A stretch of DNA of 64,000 nucleotides, from the NCBI RefSeq assembly GCF_000330725.2, contig NZ_AMZY02000007.1, positions 248,001 to 312,000 on the forward strand. Direction: 5' to 3'. Below the pieces are notes generated by a model. It did no database searches. It was not told the DNA's origin and saw only the letters and a program-made list of their open reading frames with translations. Positions 8,601-15,623 of this stretch are shown piece by piece. Made by a program: the position numbers and the translations under genes. The DNA comes from Mariniradius saccharolyticus AK6. GTDB taxonomy: Bacteria; Bacteroidota; Bacteroidia; Cytophagales; Cyclobacteriaceae. Numbering within the stretch: position 1 is the first letter of the stretch; each line of letters begins with the position of its first letter.

Positions 8601-11600
8601 GTGATGTCGAGTACTTCACAGGACATGCATGAAGCGGGAGTTGATTTCAAATCTGGGTCGGGTATGGTTAGAGCTGATCGCGCCCTACTAACTTTGGCAA
8701 ACCCAAATCCCGAAATCATTGCGCTGGTATATGATCAGAACACTGGCTTGGGTGAGGTTGAATTCCAACTGACAATTACAGGGAAAAACTTCAATGAATC
8801 CTCAGAGGTCTTTTTGCGTGACGAGAAACTTCCATCAACATTTGATGAAAACACTGGAAACTTGGTGGTCACTGTACCCACTTTTGAAGGTAATCCGGAC
8901 ATTACCGTAGTCAATAATCCGATTTCTGAGACCCAAACCGATGGAGGTACAGCTGGTCCTGTCTTCTTCTTCGACGTGATCAAAAAAACAGTAGCGATTA
9001 AACTTGACAACCAAAACAAAAAATACGGACAGGTACTTAATCCACTCACTTTCAGTATCGTAGAGCTAGCCGAGGGCAATACTTGGGTGCCTAGCGCATT
9101 GACTTTGGCTGAGATTGGGTTAACCACAGATCCAAATGACCCCAATAGCGCGCTGAGACTTCTTTCATTGTCGAGCCCTATTTTTGACCTTGGAGGAGAG
9201 TTGGCTGAGGTGGGAACATATATCATTAGGGCATCCCACCCTAGGACAGGCTTCGCATTTTCGGATTTCTACAATTACGCAGGTACGTTGGAGGCTGGTT
9301 TGATTCAGTATACTTCGGCTACGTACAGAGTTGATCCACTAGCGATTACGATCCAACCCAAAGATCTATCCATCACGTTCGGCGAATCGATATCCGACAA
9401 TCTTGAATTTGAGGTAATTATTCCAGCGGAATTAATACAGGATGGAGAGAAAGTTCTCATCACCGACCCCCAAGTGATCAAAGACAAAGTGATAGAGCAG
9501 TATCTCACAGACCTTTCTTTTGCCAAACAAGCTGGAGATACCAGCCTTCCACTTGGAATATTCAATGGACGAACGATCCTCAATGAAGAGACCCTCGTGA
9601 ACAAAAGCTTCATGGTTAGTGCGAGGACAATGATCAATGCCCGAACAATCATCAACGCCCGAACAATCATCAACTCTGCATTTGATGTCCCTGCGGAAGC
9701 ATTTGTGGATTACCTGGACAACGAAGAGGATCAAGTCCTCAAGCCGGTTGCTATTAACGGAAGATCGATGATTAACGCAAGGACAATCCTCAACGCCCGA
9801 ACCATTGTCAATGGCAGAACGATTCTAAACGGACGCAGCATAATCAATGCGAGGACAATCCTGAACGGCAGAACAATCATCAATGCCAGAACAATCCTTA
9901 ATAGTACTGAGAATGGCGAAACTGAAACCACTAACAACAGTTTGGTGGTCTTTGGTGAAAAAGACCTAGACTTGGCAGTGGAAGGTGAAAATGCGGTCTT
10001 AGGCAAATTCTACGACTTTGGAGCGGAAATAGAAGGGGAAGAGGATGACTTCAATCTGGAGTTCTTCTCAATCAGTATGGTCACCGGTTCGGATGTTGGA
10101 AACCATTTCATCATCCCGGGAACCTTTGATTCCAGAAACTTCAGGACATCCTATTTGCCTGGCGGCTTAGAAATCACACCTGCCACTCTCAATGTAACAA
10201 CCGAAGCGAACCCTAATCAGATCACCTTCGGAAATCCAAACCCTGTATATAGCAGTCAATTTGAAGGATTTGTTTTCAGTACTAAGTTTCGCAATCCACA
10301 AAACGAAGAGGTGGTCTTGGAAGACAATGAGGAAACTGTGGTCGAGAACATAGCCTATAAACTAGATTCAGATGGATCAGAATTCCCATCAACAGGCACC
10401 ATCGCAGCTGGAAACTATTTGGTAAAACCAGAGATCACACTGGTCGAGCCTTCGAATTACGTCTTGGGTAATGTTACCAAGGGTATGCTTGCCGTCGGAA
10501 AGGCGACTCCAACTGTCCAAATTACTGGTGGAACATTTGAATTTGATGGTAATCCGAAACCAGCTACGGCAAAGGTATTTGGTGTTGGAGGTTCAAGCGA
10601 TCTACTCAACTCGGATTTACTTACAATTCAATATGAAGGGACGAATGGGACATCTTATGGTCTGACGCTCAGCCCTCCATCAATGCCTGGAAACTACCTC
10701 GCAATTGCACATTATGCGGGTGACGTGAATTACACAACTGCAAATTCCGTATATACCTCTTTGACTATCATAGGCTGCGTGAATGCCGCACCAGCTATTG
10801 GAAGCTTTGCCACAGCCAAAGGTGCAGGAAGTACGGCTAGACCTGCCACCGTCCAAAGACCAGCGAACACCCAAATCGGCGATTTGCTCATAGTAGGATT
10901 GATGTTCGAAAAAGGTCAAGCGCCTTCTGTGACACCTCCAGACAATTCCTGGAAGCTGATTAGAAGGGTCAACCAAGGTAATCAGGTGGCAATGGTCACT
11001 TACTACAAAGTCATCACAAGCAACAATGAACCTGCGTCGTATGGATTCAGCATCAGCCAAAGTCCAAAATGGACAATAGGCATTACCAGGGTAACCGGGG
11101 CGGACATTGCACATCCTAACGGCCCAATCGAGGCTTCGGTCGGTGCTTCAGGATCACCATCTTTGACGGCCACCATTCCAACCATAAATACCAGTGCCTG
11201 CAATAGTATGGTAATGACCTTCTTTACTAATAAGAAAGATGCAACCTGGACGGCACCTTCTGGTTTCACCGAGGTATATGATGACCCGAATAACCAACAA
11301 GGCTTGACTTCGAACATGATGGCATTCCTTATCAAAACGGATCCTGGAGCGACCGGAAACCTAATCGGTAGGGCTTCAATTAGTGAGAATTGGGTGGCAC
11401 AAGCCATTGTTATCCGTCCAAAATCCATCCCTGTCGGAACACAAAACGCCAGGATACAGGGTACAGCTGCTTCGGAAATCTTGTCGACAAACACTGAGTC
11501 GTCAGAAGCCCAAGGCGCTAAGATTGACAATCCGGCTAGCAAGCTCATCGCCTATCCAAACCCAGTCATAGACAGACTCCAAATCCAAATGAGTGGATTG

Positions 11601-11798
11601 GTTTCCGATTTTTCCGCACAACGGGATCTGACCGTGATTGATGCGGTAGGAAGGCAACACTCCATCGGCACCAATTGGTATCAGCAGGAAGGACGCTTAG
11701 AGCTTGACTTCTCGGGAGTCGCCGATGGTCTGTACGTCATCTCACTTAGGACTGACAAAGGCCTGCAAACCGTACGGGTGATCAAGAGATCGCGTTAG
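5610..11798 (+). CDS. Giant T9SS-secreted subtilase-like multidomain protein
   Basis: This 2062-residue secreted protein starts at the ATG at 5610, which gives a good signal peptide (MKNILSKLKLLFLFLIAIT). A PKD/Ig-like module lies near residues 235-330. A subtilase-fold domain spans about 565-1000: VKIGVLSDSY carries the Asp near 582, AGNFG follows, and GTSAAAPH carries the Ser near 953. The usual HGTHV histidine motif is missing; DEGRAMIQIIHDVAPGA stands there near 621. An IPT-like segment, MBG-type domains (KKYGQVLNPL, ITFGNPNPVY, EFDGNPKPATAKV), two hexapeptide repeat blocks (1319-1354 and 1383-1431) and an adhesin-like domain follow. The last ~80 residues, from YPNPV to a conserved-length beta-rich end, form a T9SS type A sorting domain. 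It may be a surface protease or an inactive adhesive protein. Confidence 0.85.
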   Translation: MKNILSKLKLLFLFLIAITEVDGQTVRLEQGQNGGINKPAVSPVNWATGNSNESNSHFFEGQSIPYRLTISKLRSGFQGVIEIEWDTRSNGKSAVDYITGFDRICEVVEPVPGFPFGSSAYAYANIPAPGGSTGMPRESFNNIPSEERRLAIHGGTFGAISYVIQQNPSSTTAITRLRIAFRATGNLSGNNNTVVIAWGGHIASAADWGEGNSASSINGSPYHTRVVSLNGKSVGSQDRSVQAASTSVDLDGECEIQGPSAVCAGNLATYSVPEGAENYLWSITGEGQIMGGQGSNSISVNWTGAGTVSVEITSQSSCGPVSCSKSVELSTPANLTIEDALVCSDELGGSTAVIDLNDYATTDQGNLVFRKILQDQSTIEIQDPSNYIATSGDVIQVEPQSVGACAEEPATFSITVAQRQTFGVCAPFAGKVYDLIGSELTMLYNLFDPENPVETNEVYYIEGAKVLVEIIFKDKSNLPALIGLLESQYQFEFTSDLIDIEEFEDDFIIAGFLPIGLLEQINQEVLYIQEIRPAFPPVTNKGITTTQGDKVMRSDLVKFGYSHFEGDPTINGTGVKIGVLSDSYATRTDEGVNPLAVDIANGDLPSELYFSKDLPSRYGKGTDEGRAMIQIIHDVAPGAQLGFRYGVVTAGDFAKGILELAEAGSDIIVDDITYITEPFFRDGRVSRAVNQVTSDGVSYFTSAGNFGSKSFEGTFNPVVDNTVSLPLNGGIWPEGRVHQFANGRNTQSIKVFPGQNGPAVYMIALQWDDPLFSIEQQGSQYDLDIYLKNFQGVPLFGFNRNNQNGDPIEILSFTVTEETTVELLLARECGSCGDLDSNRGIKFKYVVFRGELDPNDPNGINSSTIVGHANSEGALTVGAVLYANTSVFNFDPSLVPAGTPPFTVATFSSRGGTTSENEIRNKPDFVGPNGINTTVDLGAPNLENDDFPNFFGTSAAAPHAAAVAALIKQARVKYYPTTNPPGWIGGPGVSLPADIRRVMSSTSQDMHEAGVDFKSGSGMVRADRALLTLANPNPEIIALVYDQNTGLGEVEFQLTITGKNFNESSEVFLRDEKLPSTFDENTGNLVVTVPTFEGNPDITVVNNPISETQTDGGTAGPVFFFDVIKKTVAIKLDNQNKKYGQVLNPLTFSIVELAEGNTWVPSALTLAEIGLTTDPNDPNSALRLLSLSSPIFDLGGELAEVGTYIIRASHPRTGFAFSDFYNYAGTLEAGLIQYTSATYRVDPLAITIQPKDLSITFGESISDNLEFEVIIPAELIQDGEKVLITDPQVIKDKVIEQYLTDLSFAKQAGDTSLPLGIFNGRTILNEETLVNKSFMVSARTMINARTIINARTIINSAFDVPAEAFVDYLDNEEDQVLKPVAINGRSMINARTILNARTIVNGRTILNGRSIINARTILNGRTIINARTILNSTENGETETTNNSLVVFGEKDLDLAVEGENAVLGKFYDFGAEIEGEEDDFNLEFFSISMVTGSDVGNHFIIPGTFDSRNFRTSYLPGGLEITPATLNVTTEANPNQITFGNPNPVYSSQFEGFVFSTKFRNPQNEEVVLEDNEETVVENIAYKLDSDGSEFPSTGTIAAGNYLVKPEITLVEPSNYVLGNVTKGMLAVGKATPTVQITGGTFEFDGNPKPATAKVFGVGGSSDLLNSDLLTIQYEGTNGTSYGLTLSPPSMPGNYLAIAHYAGDVNYTTANSVYTSLTIIGCVNAAPAIGSFATAKGAGSTARPATVQRPANTQIGDLLIVGLMFEKGQAPSVTPPDNSWKLIRRVNQGNQVAMVTYYKVITSNNEPASYGFSISQSPKWTIGITRVTGADIAHPNGPIEASVGASGSPSLTATIPTINTSACNSMVMTFFTNKKDATWTAPSGFTEVYDDPNNQQGLTSNMMAFLIKTDPGATGNLIGRASISENWVAQAIVIRPKSIPVGTQNARIQGTAASEILSTNTESSEAQGAKIDNPASKLIAYPNPVIDRLQIQMSGLVSDFSAQRDLTVIDAVGRQHSIGTNWYQQEGRLELDFSGVADGLYVISLRTDKGLQTVRVIKRSR
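9564..9902 (+). repeat. In-frame 18-bp repeats encoding N-[AG]-R-[TS]-[IM]-[ILV]
   Basis: Two blocks of in-register 18-bp units lie inside the giant secreted protein. Block 1 (9564-9671) has six units, of which units 2 and 3 are degenerate (NEETLV, NKSFMV). Block 2 (9756-9902) has eight complete units plus a closing Asn. The DNA units differ mostly at third positions, so the protein pattern looks selected. Period six with regular hydrophobics suggests a beta-solenoid; this is inference. Confidence 0.85.
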
Positions 11799-11816
11799 AC
11801 AGGCTGAATGAAAAGA

Positions 11817-11852
11817 AAAAGCCAGCTCTGAGATTGGGCTGGCTTTTTTTTT
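11817..11852 (+). terminator. Rho-independent terminator after giant protein gene
   Basis: GCCAG at 11821-11825 pairs with CTGGC at 11839-11843, extended by A/T pairs on both sides, and a run of nine T follows. It ends transcription 20 bp after the stop codon. Confidence 0.85.
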
Positions 11853-12136
11853 GGAAAAGAATGGGATCAAATCAGAACTTCATGTCGGGAAATACATACT
11901 GGTACCCTACTGCGATCGCCTATTGTTAAAGTTGCCAACAACGGAATTTTGGCAGGCATTAGTTTTGGCAATTGAATCCGGCGTATTCCCTGATTCATGT
12001 AATTGTTTCTAGCTTGATCCTGGGATGCAATTGCCGCAGCCAATCCGTCATGACGGGCTTTACATTGGAGATTGCCGGGAAGACAACAAAACAACCCGGA
12101 AGCTTCTTGCTATCCGTAAGGAAGCCCTATCAAGTA
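11853..12136. other. Gap between convergent genes, no gene recognised
   Basis: Short open frames exist on both strands (11867-12094 minus and 11972-12265 plus), but their proteins show no family motif or plausible composition. I see no repeat element here. It may be a decayed remnant. Confidence 0.4.
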
Positions 12137-13273
12137 TCATTCCTCCATTTGGGCCAAACTCCCATACCGCTCAAACATCTTTACAAAGGTGACCCAAGGC
12201 TGGATGAGGTCCTTTTCCTCCCGCACTTTGTTAGGAAACGATTTGTAATCATAAAAGCCGTCTAGAAATGGAGTCACTCCGGACCAGACGGTCAAGATCA
12301 CGCCGGCAAATCTATCCTGCATTTCCGCTGTATTGTGTCTCCTGAACTGAAACATATCCTCCACATGGGCAACCCCCACCTCAGGTCTTCTCCACGAACA
12401 ACTCATCACCTGAAATCCTTTCATCGCAAAATAAACTGGGGTTTGCACCGGCTTTTCGTAGTGCCAGTCGTTGATTACCACGTCCTTTGGGATCAGGTCA
12501 ATAGCTCGGTGCGTGTTGTTGAAGCTTCCTTCCCATAGACCAATCCCTGTCGTTTTGCCGTCAATCAGCCGATCGCCCCATATCCAGAGCTTCTTATCAG
12601 TGGCAGCCAAATGGTTCCTGATCTTGGTGACTTCGCCCGCAAACAACTCAGCCTTGTCCCGACCTTGGCAGCGGGGACACTTATCATCACCTATATAAAA
12701 CACCTCGTCCATTCCCGCATGGAATGCATCCGTTTCAAACACCTCGACGATCTCGTCGATCAGTGCAAATACCACCCCATGTACTTCGGGATGCAGCGGG
12801 CAATAGCTTTTGCAGTACAAACCATCTGCATTCGGCCACTGGTACTTTTCGGGCAGTATGACATGGGGAGTTTCGTCAAACTCAGGATAGACCTTCAGCA
12901 GGTTGCCCAAGGTGCTCGCCCAGGATTGATGGCCCAGCAGGTTGATTTGGGGAATCAGTTGGATCTGATGTTTCTTGGCCATGGCTACAATCTTTTTTAC
13001 TTCGGCCTTGGTAAGGGCACCTTCCTCCCTGAGCTCAGGATGGCTTTCAAATTGGTAGTTGAAATCTACCCGCAGAATCAGCGCATTGACCTTTCGAGGT
13101 CCCAACTCCTCATCCATGAACTTTAGAAACCTATCCAATTCTCCGGATTTAGGCGCAGCGATGGCAAATCCCCGGACGGGGAGTTCGTCTACCCAGTCCA
13201 CATGGGCTGACAAATTTTGTTGAAAGCAGCATACCGCCAACAAGACGAAGACTGCGAGGATGTTCTTTTTCAT
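12137..13273 (-). CDS. Secreted GH20-like glycoside hydrolase
   Basis: This 378-residue protein has a signal peptide (KKNILAVFVLLAVCCF...LSA) and a TIM-barrel catalytic domain related to glycoside hydrolase family 20, the beta-N-acetylhexosaminidases. The key block FHAGMDE at residues 184-190 corresponds to the GH20 HxGGDE motif, with Asp189 stabilising the substrate acetamido group and Glu190 as acid. IPQINLLGHQSW and LWIWGDRL are further barrel strands. The usual N-terminal GH20b domain is absent, and the protein is shorter than classical hexosaminidases. CPRCQGRD adds a cysteine pair after the active site. It follows the DUF5009 membrane protein by 16 bp on the same strand, so the two are probably one operon, which suggests action on N-acetylated or N-sulfated amino sugars. 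Confidence 0.75.
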   Translation of the reverse strand: MKKNILAVFVLLAVCCFQQNLSAHVDWVDELPVRGFAIAAPKSGELDRFLKFMDEELGPRKVNALILRVDFNYQFESHPELREEGALTKAEVKKIVAMAKKHQIQLIPQINLLGHQSWASTLGNLLKVYPEFDETPHVILPEKYQWPNADGLYCKSYCPLHPEVHGVVFALIDEIVEVFETDAFHAGMDEVFYIGDDKCPRCQGRDKAELFAGEVTKIRNHLAATDKKLWIWGDRLIDGKTTGIGLWEGSFNNTHRAIDLIPKDVVINDWHYEKPVQTPVYFAMKGFQVMSCSWRRPEVGVAHVEDMFQFRRHNTAEMQDRFAGVILTVWSGVTPFLDGFYDYKSFPNKVREEKDLIQPWVTFVKMFERYGSLAQMEE

Positions 13274-13289
13274 ATTTCAATAATTGATT

Positions 13290-14495
13290 TTAGATTTTCA
13301 GCCTGATTCTTCTTTTCTCCAAAAAACCAGTGATCAGGATGATCAAAAGAGCGTAGAGGAGACATTTGGCGATGCCGACCAAACCTGTCCTCAAGACCAA
13401 AGGCAGACTGATACCGACCATGGTATAAACCGCATAGTGGATATAAGGCAGCAAGTAACAAGTCAGGGTACTGGTCCCTGCCGGCTTGATGACATCAAAC
13501 CAAGCCGCTTTTCCCCTTTTGTCCACCAACCAAATCATCGTGGCAAAAGCCAAGAAACTCAGCCCGCTGCAAATCGCCACCCAAGAGGGAGATGCACCGA
13601 TCTTGTGAATTCCCCACAGGGGTCGCGTCCAAAATCCAAACACCAACAGCACCACTGCCGACAGGCCTAGAATCAGCGTATAACTCCAACCTTTTCCCTT
13701 GGTAAAATAGTTTTTGTAATACACGCCGGCAACCACTCCTGCCATCGCAAATGCCGGATTGGAGCCATCTCCCGAAATCCAGATATAGGGCTTGATTCCC
13801 TCCAGGATACCCAACCATCCAAGCTTTGCGGCGGAATTGAAAAACAGAAAAAACAGGAAAAACATAAGGTAAACCCCCAAGTTTTCCCTGAATGCGAGGT
13901 AAACCAAGGACGCAATCAGGTAGGCCCATCCAATCAGCCCCAGTATTCCCCACCAGTGAAAACCCATCCAAGTCGGTGCCTCGGCGCTCCCACCTTTGTA
14001 GATCAAAGCCAAAATACCCAAGAGCACCACACCGCCTATCTGAAATCCCTTCCGCTGTCTGCTATCCTTGGTTTTTCCATAATCCAACCAAATCATAAAG
14101 AAAGCCGCTGTGATCAAAATCTGCCAGATAGCTTTGGGAATCAAAGCTGCATTGCCATTGTAATTCTCGAGATTGACATGGAACACCCCCATGGTCAACA
14201 ATGCCAAAGTCCGGAAAAAAATATGTTTGAGAGTCCCAGCAAGACGCTCCCCTTTTTCGATTCGCTTCGAAAGCGCAAAGGGAATAGACAAACCCACGAT
14301 TACCAAGAATGCAGGAAATACCACATCGGCCAATCCCATCCCATCTTCCTTGGCATCCACATGGCCCAACCAAGCGGGAATTCCCTCCAAAGTCCAAAGG
14401 TCATTCACAAAAATCATCAGCATCATGGTGATCGCCCGAAACACGTCGATCGAATAGACCCGACGCGGGTTGGCGTTTTCTGGTATCGGGTTCAT
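13290..14495 (-). CDS. HGSNAT-like membrane acyltransferase (DUF5009 type)
   Basis: This 401-residue polytopic inner membrane protein is of the heparan-alpha-glucosaminide N-acetyltransferase-like group. The N-terminal motif RVYSIDVFRAITMMLMIFVN resembles the family's SLDVFRG segment. It continues with FPAFLVIVGLSIPFAL and about ten hydrophobic segments. Family members move acetyl groups across the membrane onto terminal glucosamine. The bacterial members have mostly not been tested. A conserved-looking NDLW lies near the N-terminus. It is the first gene of a pair with the GH20-like enzyme 16 bp downstream, which is the arrangement expected if the membrane enzyme acetylates a sugar that the glycosidase then removes. 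That link is inference. Confidence 0.75.
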   Translation of the reverse strand: MNPIPENANPRRVYSIDVFRAITMMLMIFVNDLWTLEGIPAWLGHVDAKEDGMGLADVVFPAFLVIVGLSIPFALSKRIEKGERLAGTLKHIFFRTLALLTMGVFHVNLENYNGNAALIPKAIWQILITAAFFMIWLDYGKTKDSRQRKGFQIGGVVLLGILALIYKGGSAEAPTWMGFHWWGILGLIGWAYLIASLVYLAFRENLGVYLMFFLFFLFFNSAAKLGWLGILEGIKPYIWISGDGSNPAFAMAGVVAGVYYKNYFTKGKGWSYTLILGLSAVVLLVFGFWTRPLWGIHKIGASPSWVAICSGLSFLAFATMIWLVDKRGKAAWFDVIKPAGTSTLTCYLLPYIHYAVYTMVGISLPLVLRTGLVGIAKCLLYALLIILITGFLEKRRIRLKI

Positions 14496-14871
14496 TTGGA
14501 TTTTTCCACAGTATTTCTGTTCCTTGCCCCACTTTCAATATCCGATTCAAAAATCCGGGTTGCATTGAGATCGGGGCAAAATAAAAATAAACAGAAAAGA
14601 CTATCCTTTACCATTTGTTTGGTTTCAATTACACAGGTGGTCATCAACGTGGCAGAAAAAAGCGAGGCAAAGCAAAAGACGAAGACTGGGCAAAGCCGAA
14701 AAAGCCCGAAGGCCAATGGCCAAGTTTTATGGTTTTCCCCAAGCTATATTTTTCAAGAAATCTCGGGGCAAATCGTCCTATTAGCTGTGGGTTGGGATCC
14801 ACCTTCAATCAAAGTCAAAAAGAAATGGACCGATCTTTAAGAAAAATTCAATGAGGGAAACAGCCCTTCAG
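14496..14871. other. Gap without a convincing gene
   Basis: Only a small plus-strand frame (14615-14854, Lys/Gly/Pro-rich, antisense to the flanking genes) is open. It has no recognisable domain and I do not call it. It probably holds the promoter of the minus-strand gene starting at 14495. Confidence 0.4.
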
Positions 14872-15486
14872 TCAACGCTCCAAGTTCTTCAATTGGTCCT
14901 GACCCTCGATCACGGTTTCATTGTATTGGAGTGTCCATCCAAGCGACTTCGTGAGAATATAAATATTGACCAACTCGCTCATCAACCTTTCCCTGGAATT
15001 GTCCAGCAAATTGGACTTATCTACTTTTTCCCGGATGCGCTTGCTGACGGTATTTTTGATCTTGTTGTAGTCGGCTGCTCCAAATTGGTTGAAATAGTCC
15101 TGGGTCACATCGTAGTACTCAATCTCGGGATAGATATTGACAACGGGATCCGGAATTTTCTTGAGGATCACGGTCTTGGTTTCCGGGTCGATTTCGGTCT
15201 CCAAAGCCCTGAGATCATACTCCACAGTGACTTTGGCATTGGCGATGACAAGGGCTTTTTTGTCAGAGGTCCAAATATTCATGAACAAATCCCTCGAATT
15301 CTTAAAGGTAAAAACCTGCGAAAAATATCCCTCCGTCACGATCAGCTTGCCGACTTGCTCGATTTGCTGCTGGATCAGCGCTGAATTTTCAAGGATTTCG
15401 TCCTTGGACTCCCTACTATTTGACCAAAACCAAATCCCGACAAATATTATGGCCGCAGCCAAAAACCCGAATACAAATCTGTTCAT
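14872..15486 (-). CDS. DUF4230 membrane-anchored protein
   Basis: This 204-residue protein of the DUF4230 family starts at the ATG that gives an N-terminal membrane anchor (MNRFVFGFLAAAIIFVGIWFW). The extracytoplasmic part contains the family pattern: VGKLIVTEGYFSQVF, KKALVIANAKVTVEYDLRAL, ILKKIPDPVVNIYPEIEYYDV, then a helical region with QFGAADYNKIKN. The family is widespread in Bacteroidota and Firmicutes and its function is unknown. The frame stays open upstream to 15627, but those residues overlap a terminator and look non-coding. It lies 137 bp downstream of the tricorn protease gene, behind a terminator, so it may have its own promoter. Confidence 0.8.
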   Translation of the reverse strand: MNRFVFGFLAAAIIFVGIWFWSNSRESKDEILENSALIQQQIEQVGKLIVTEGYFSQVFTFKNSRDLFMNIWTSDKKALVIANAKVTVEYDLRALETEIDPETKTVILKKIPDPVVNIYPEIEYYDVTQDYFNQFGAADYNKIKNTVSKRIREKVDKSNLLDNSRERLMSELVNIYILTKSLGWTLQYNETVIEGQDQLKNLER

Positions 15487-15570
15487 GATGCCCAATGGAT
15501 GAATTCGAAATTTGGAGAAAAAATACCGTGTCGCAAAGGCCCGCACAAGTTGATGTGGCGTATGGGAAAC

Positions 15571-15605
15571 AAAAAAGCCGGTCAATTTCCATTGACCAGC
15601 TTTTT
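15571..15605 (-). terminator. Terminator downstream of the tricorn-type gene
   Basis: GGTCAA at 15580-15585 and TTGACC at 15592-15597 form a perfect stem. Flanking A and T runs give a minus-strand transcript ending in a U-run. It lies 19 bp past the stop of the minus-strand gene at 15624. Confidence 0.85.
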
Positions 15606-15623
15606 GACGGTTGATTGCTTGTC

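Noticed and set aside
9564-9902. Possible CRISPR-like array
   Set aside because: The units are contiguous 18-bp repeats without spacers and keep one reading frame of a larger gene.
13956-14840. 294-residue plus-strand open frame
   Set aside because: It lies antisense to the HGSNAT-like membrane protein gene. Its protein is rich in His, Gln and Pro without any domain, as expected for a shadow frame.
14615-14854. 79-residue Lys/Gly-rich frame in a gap
   Set aside because: No motif, no plausible start context and odd composition; probably chance.
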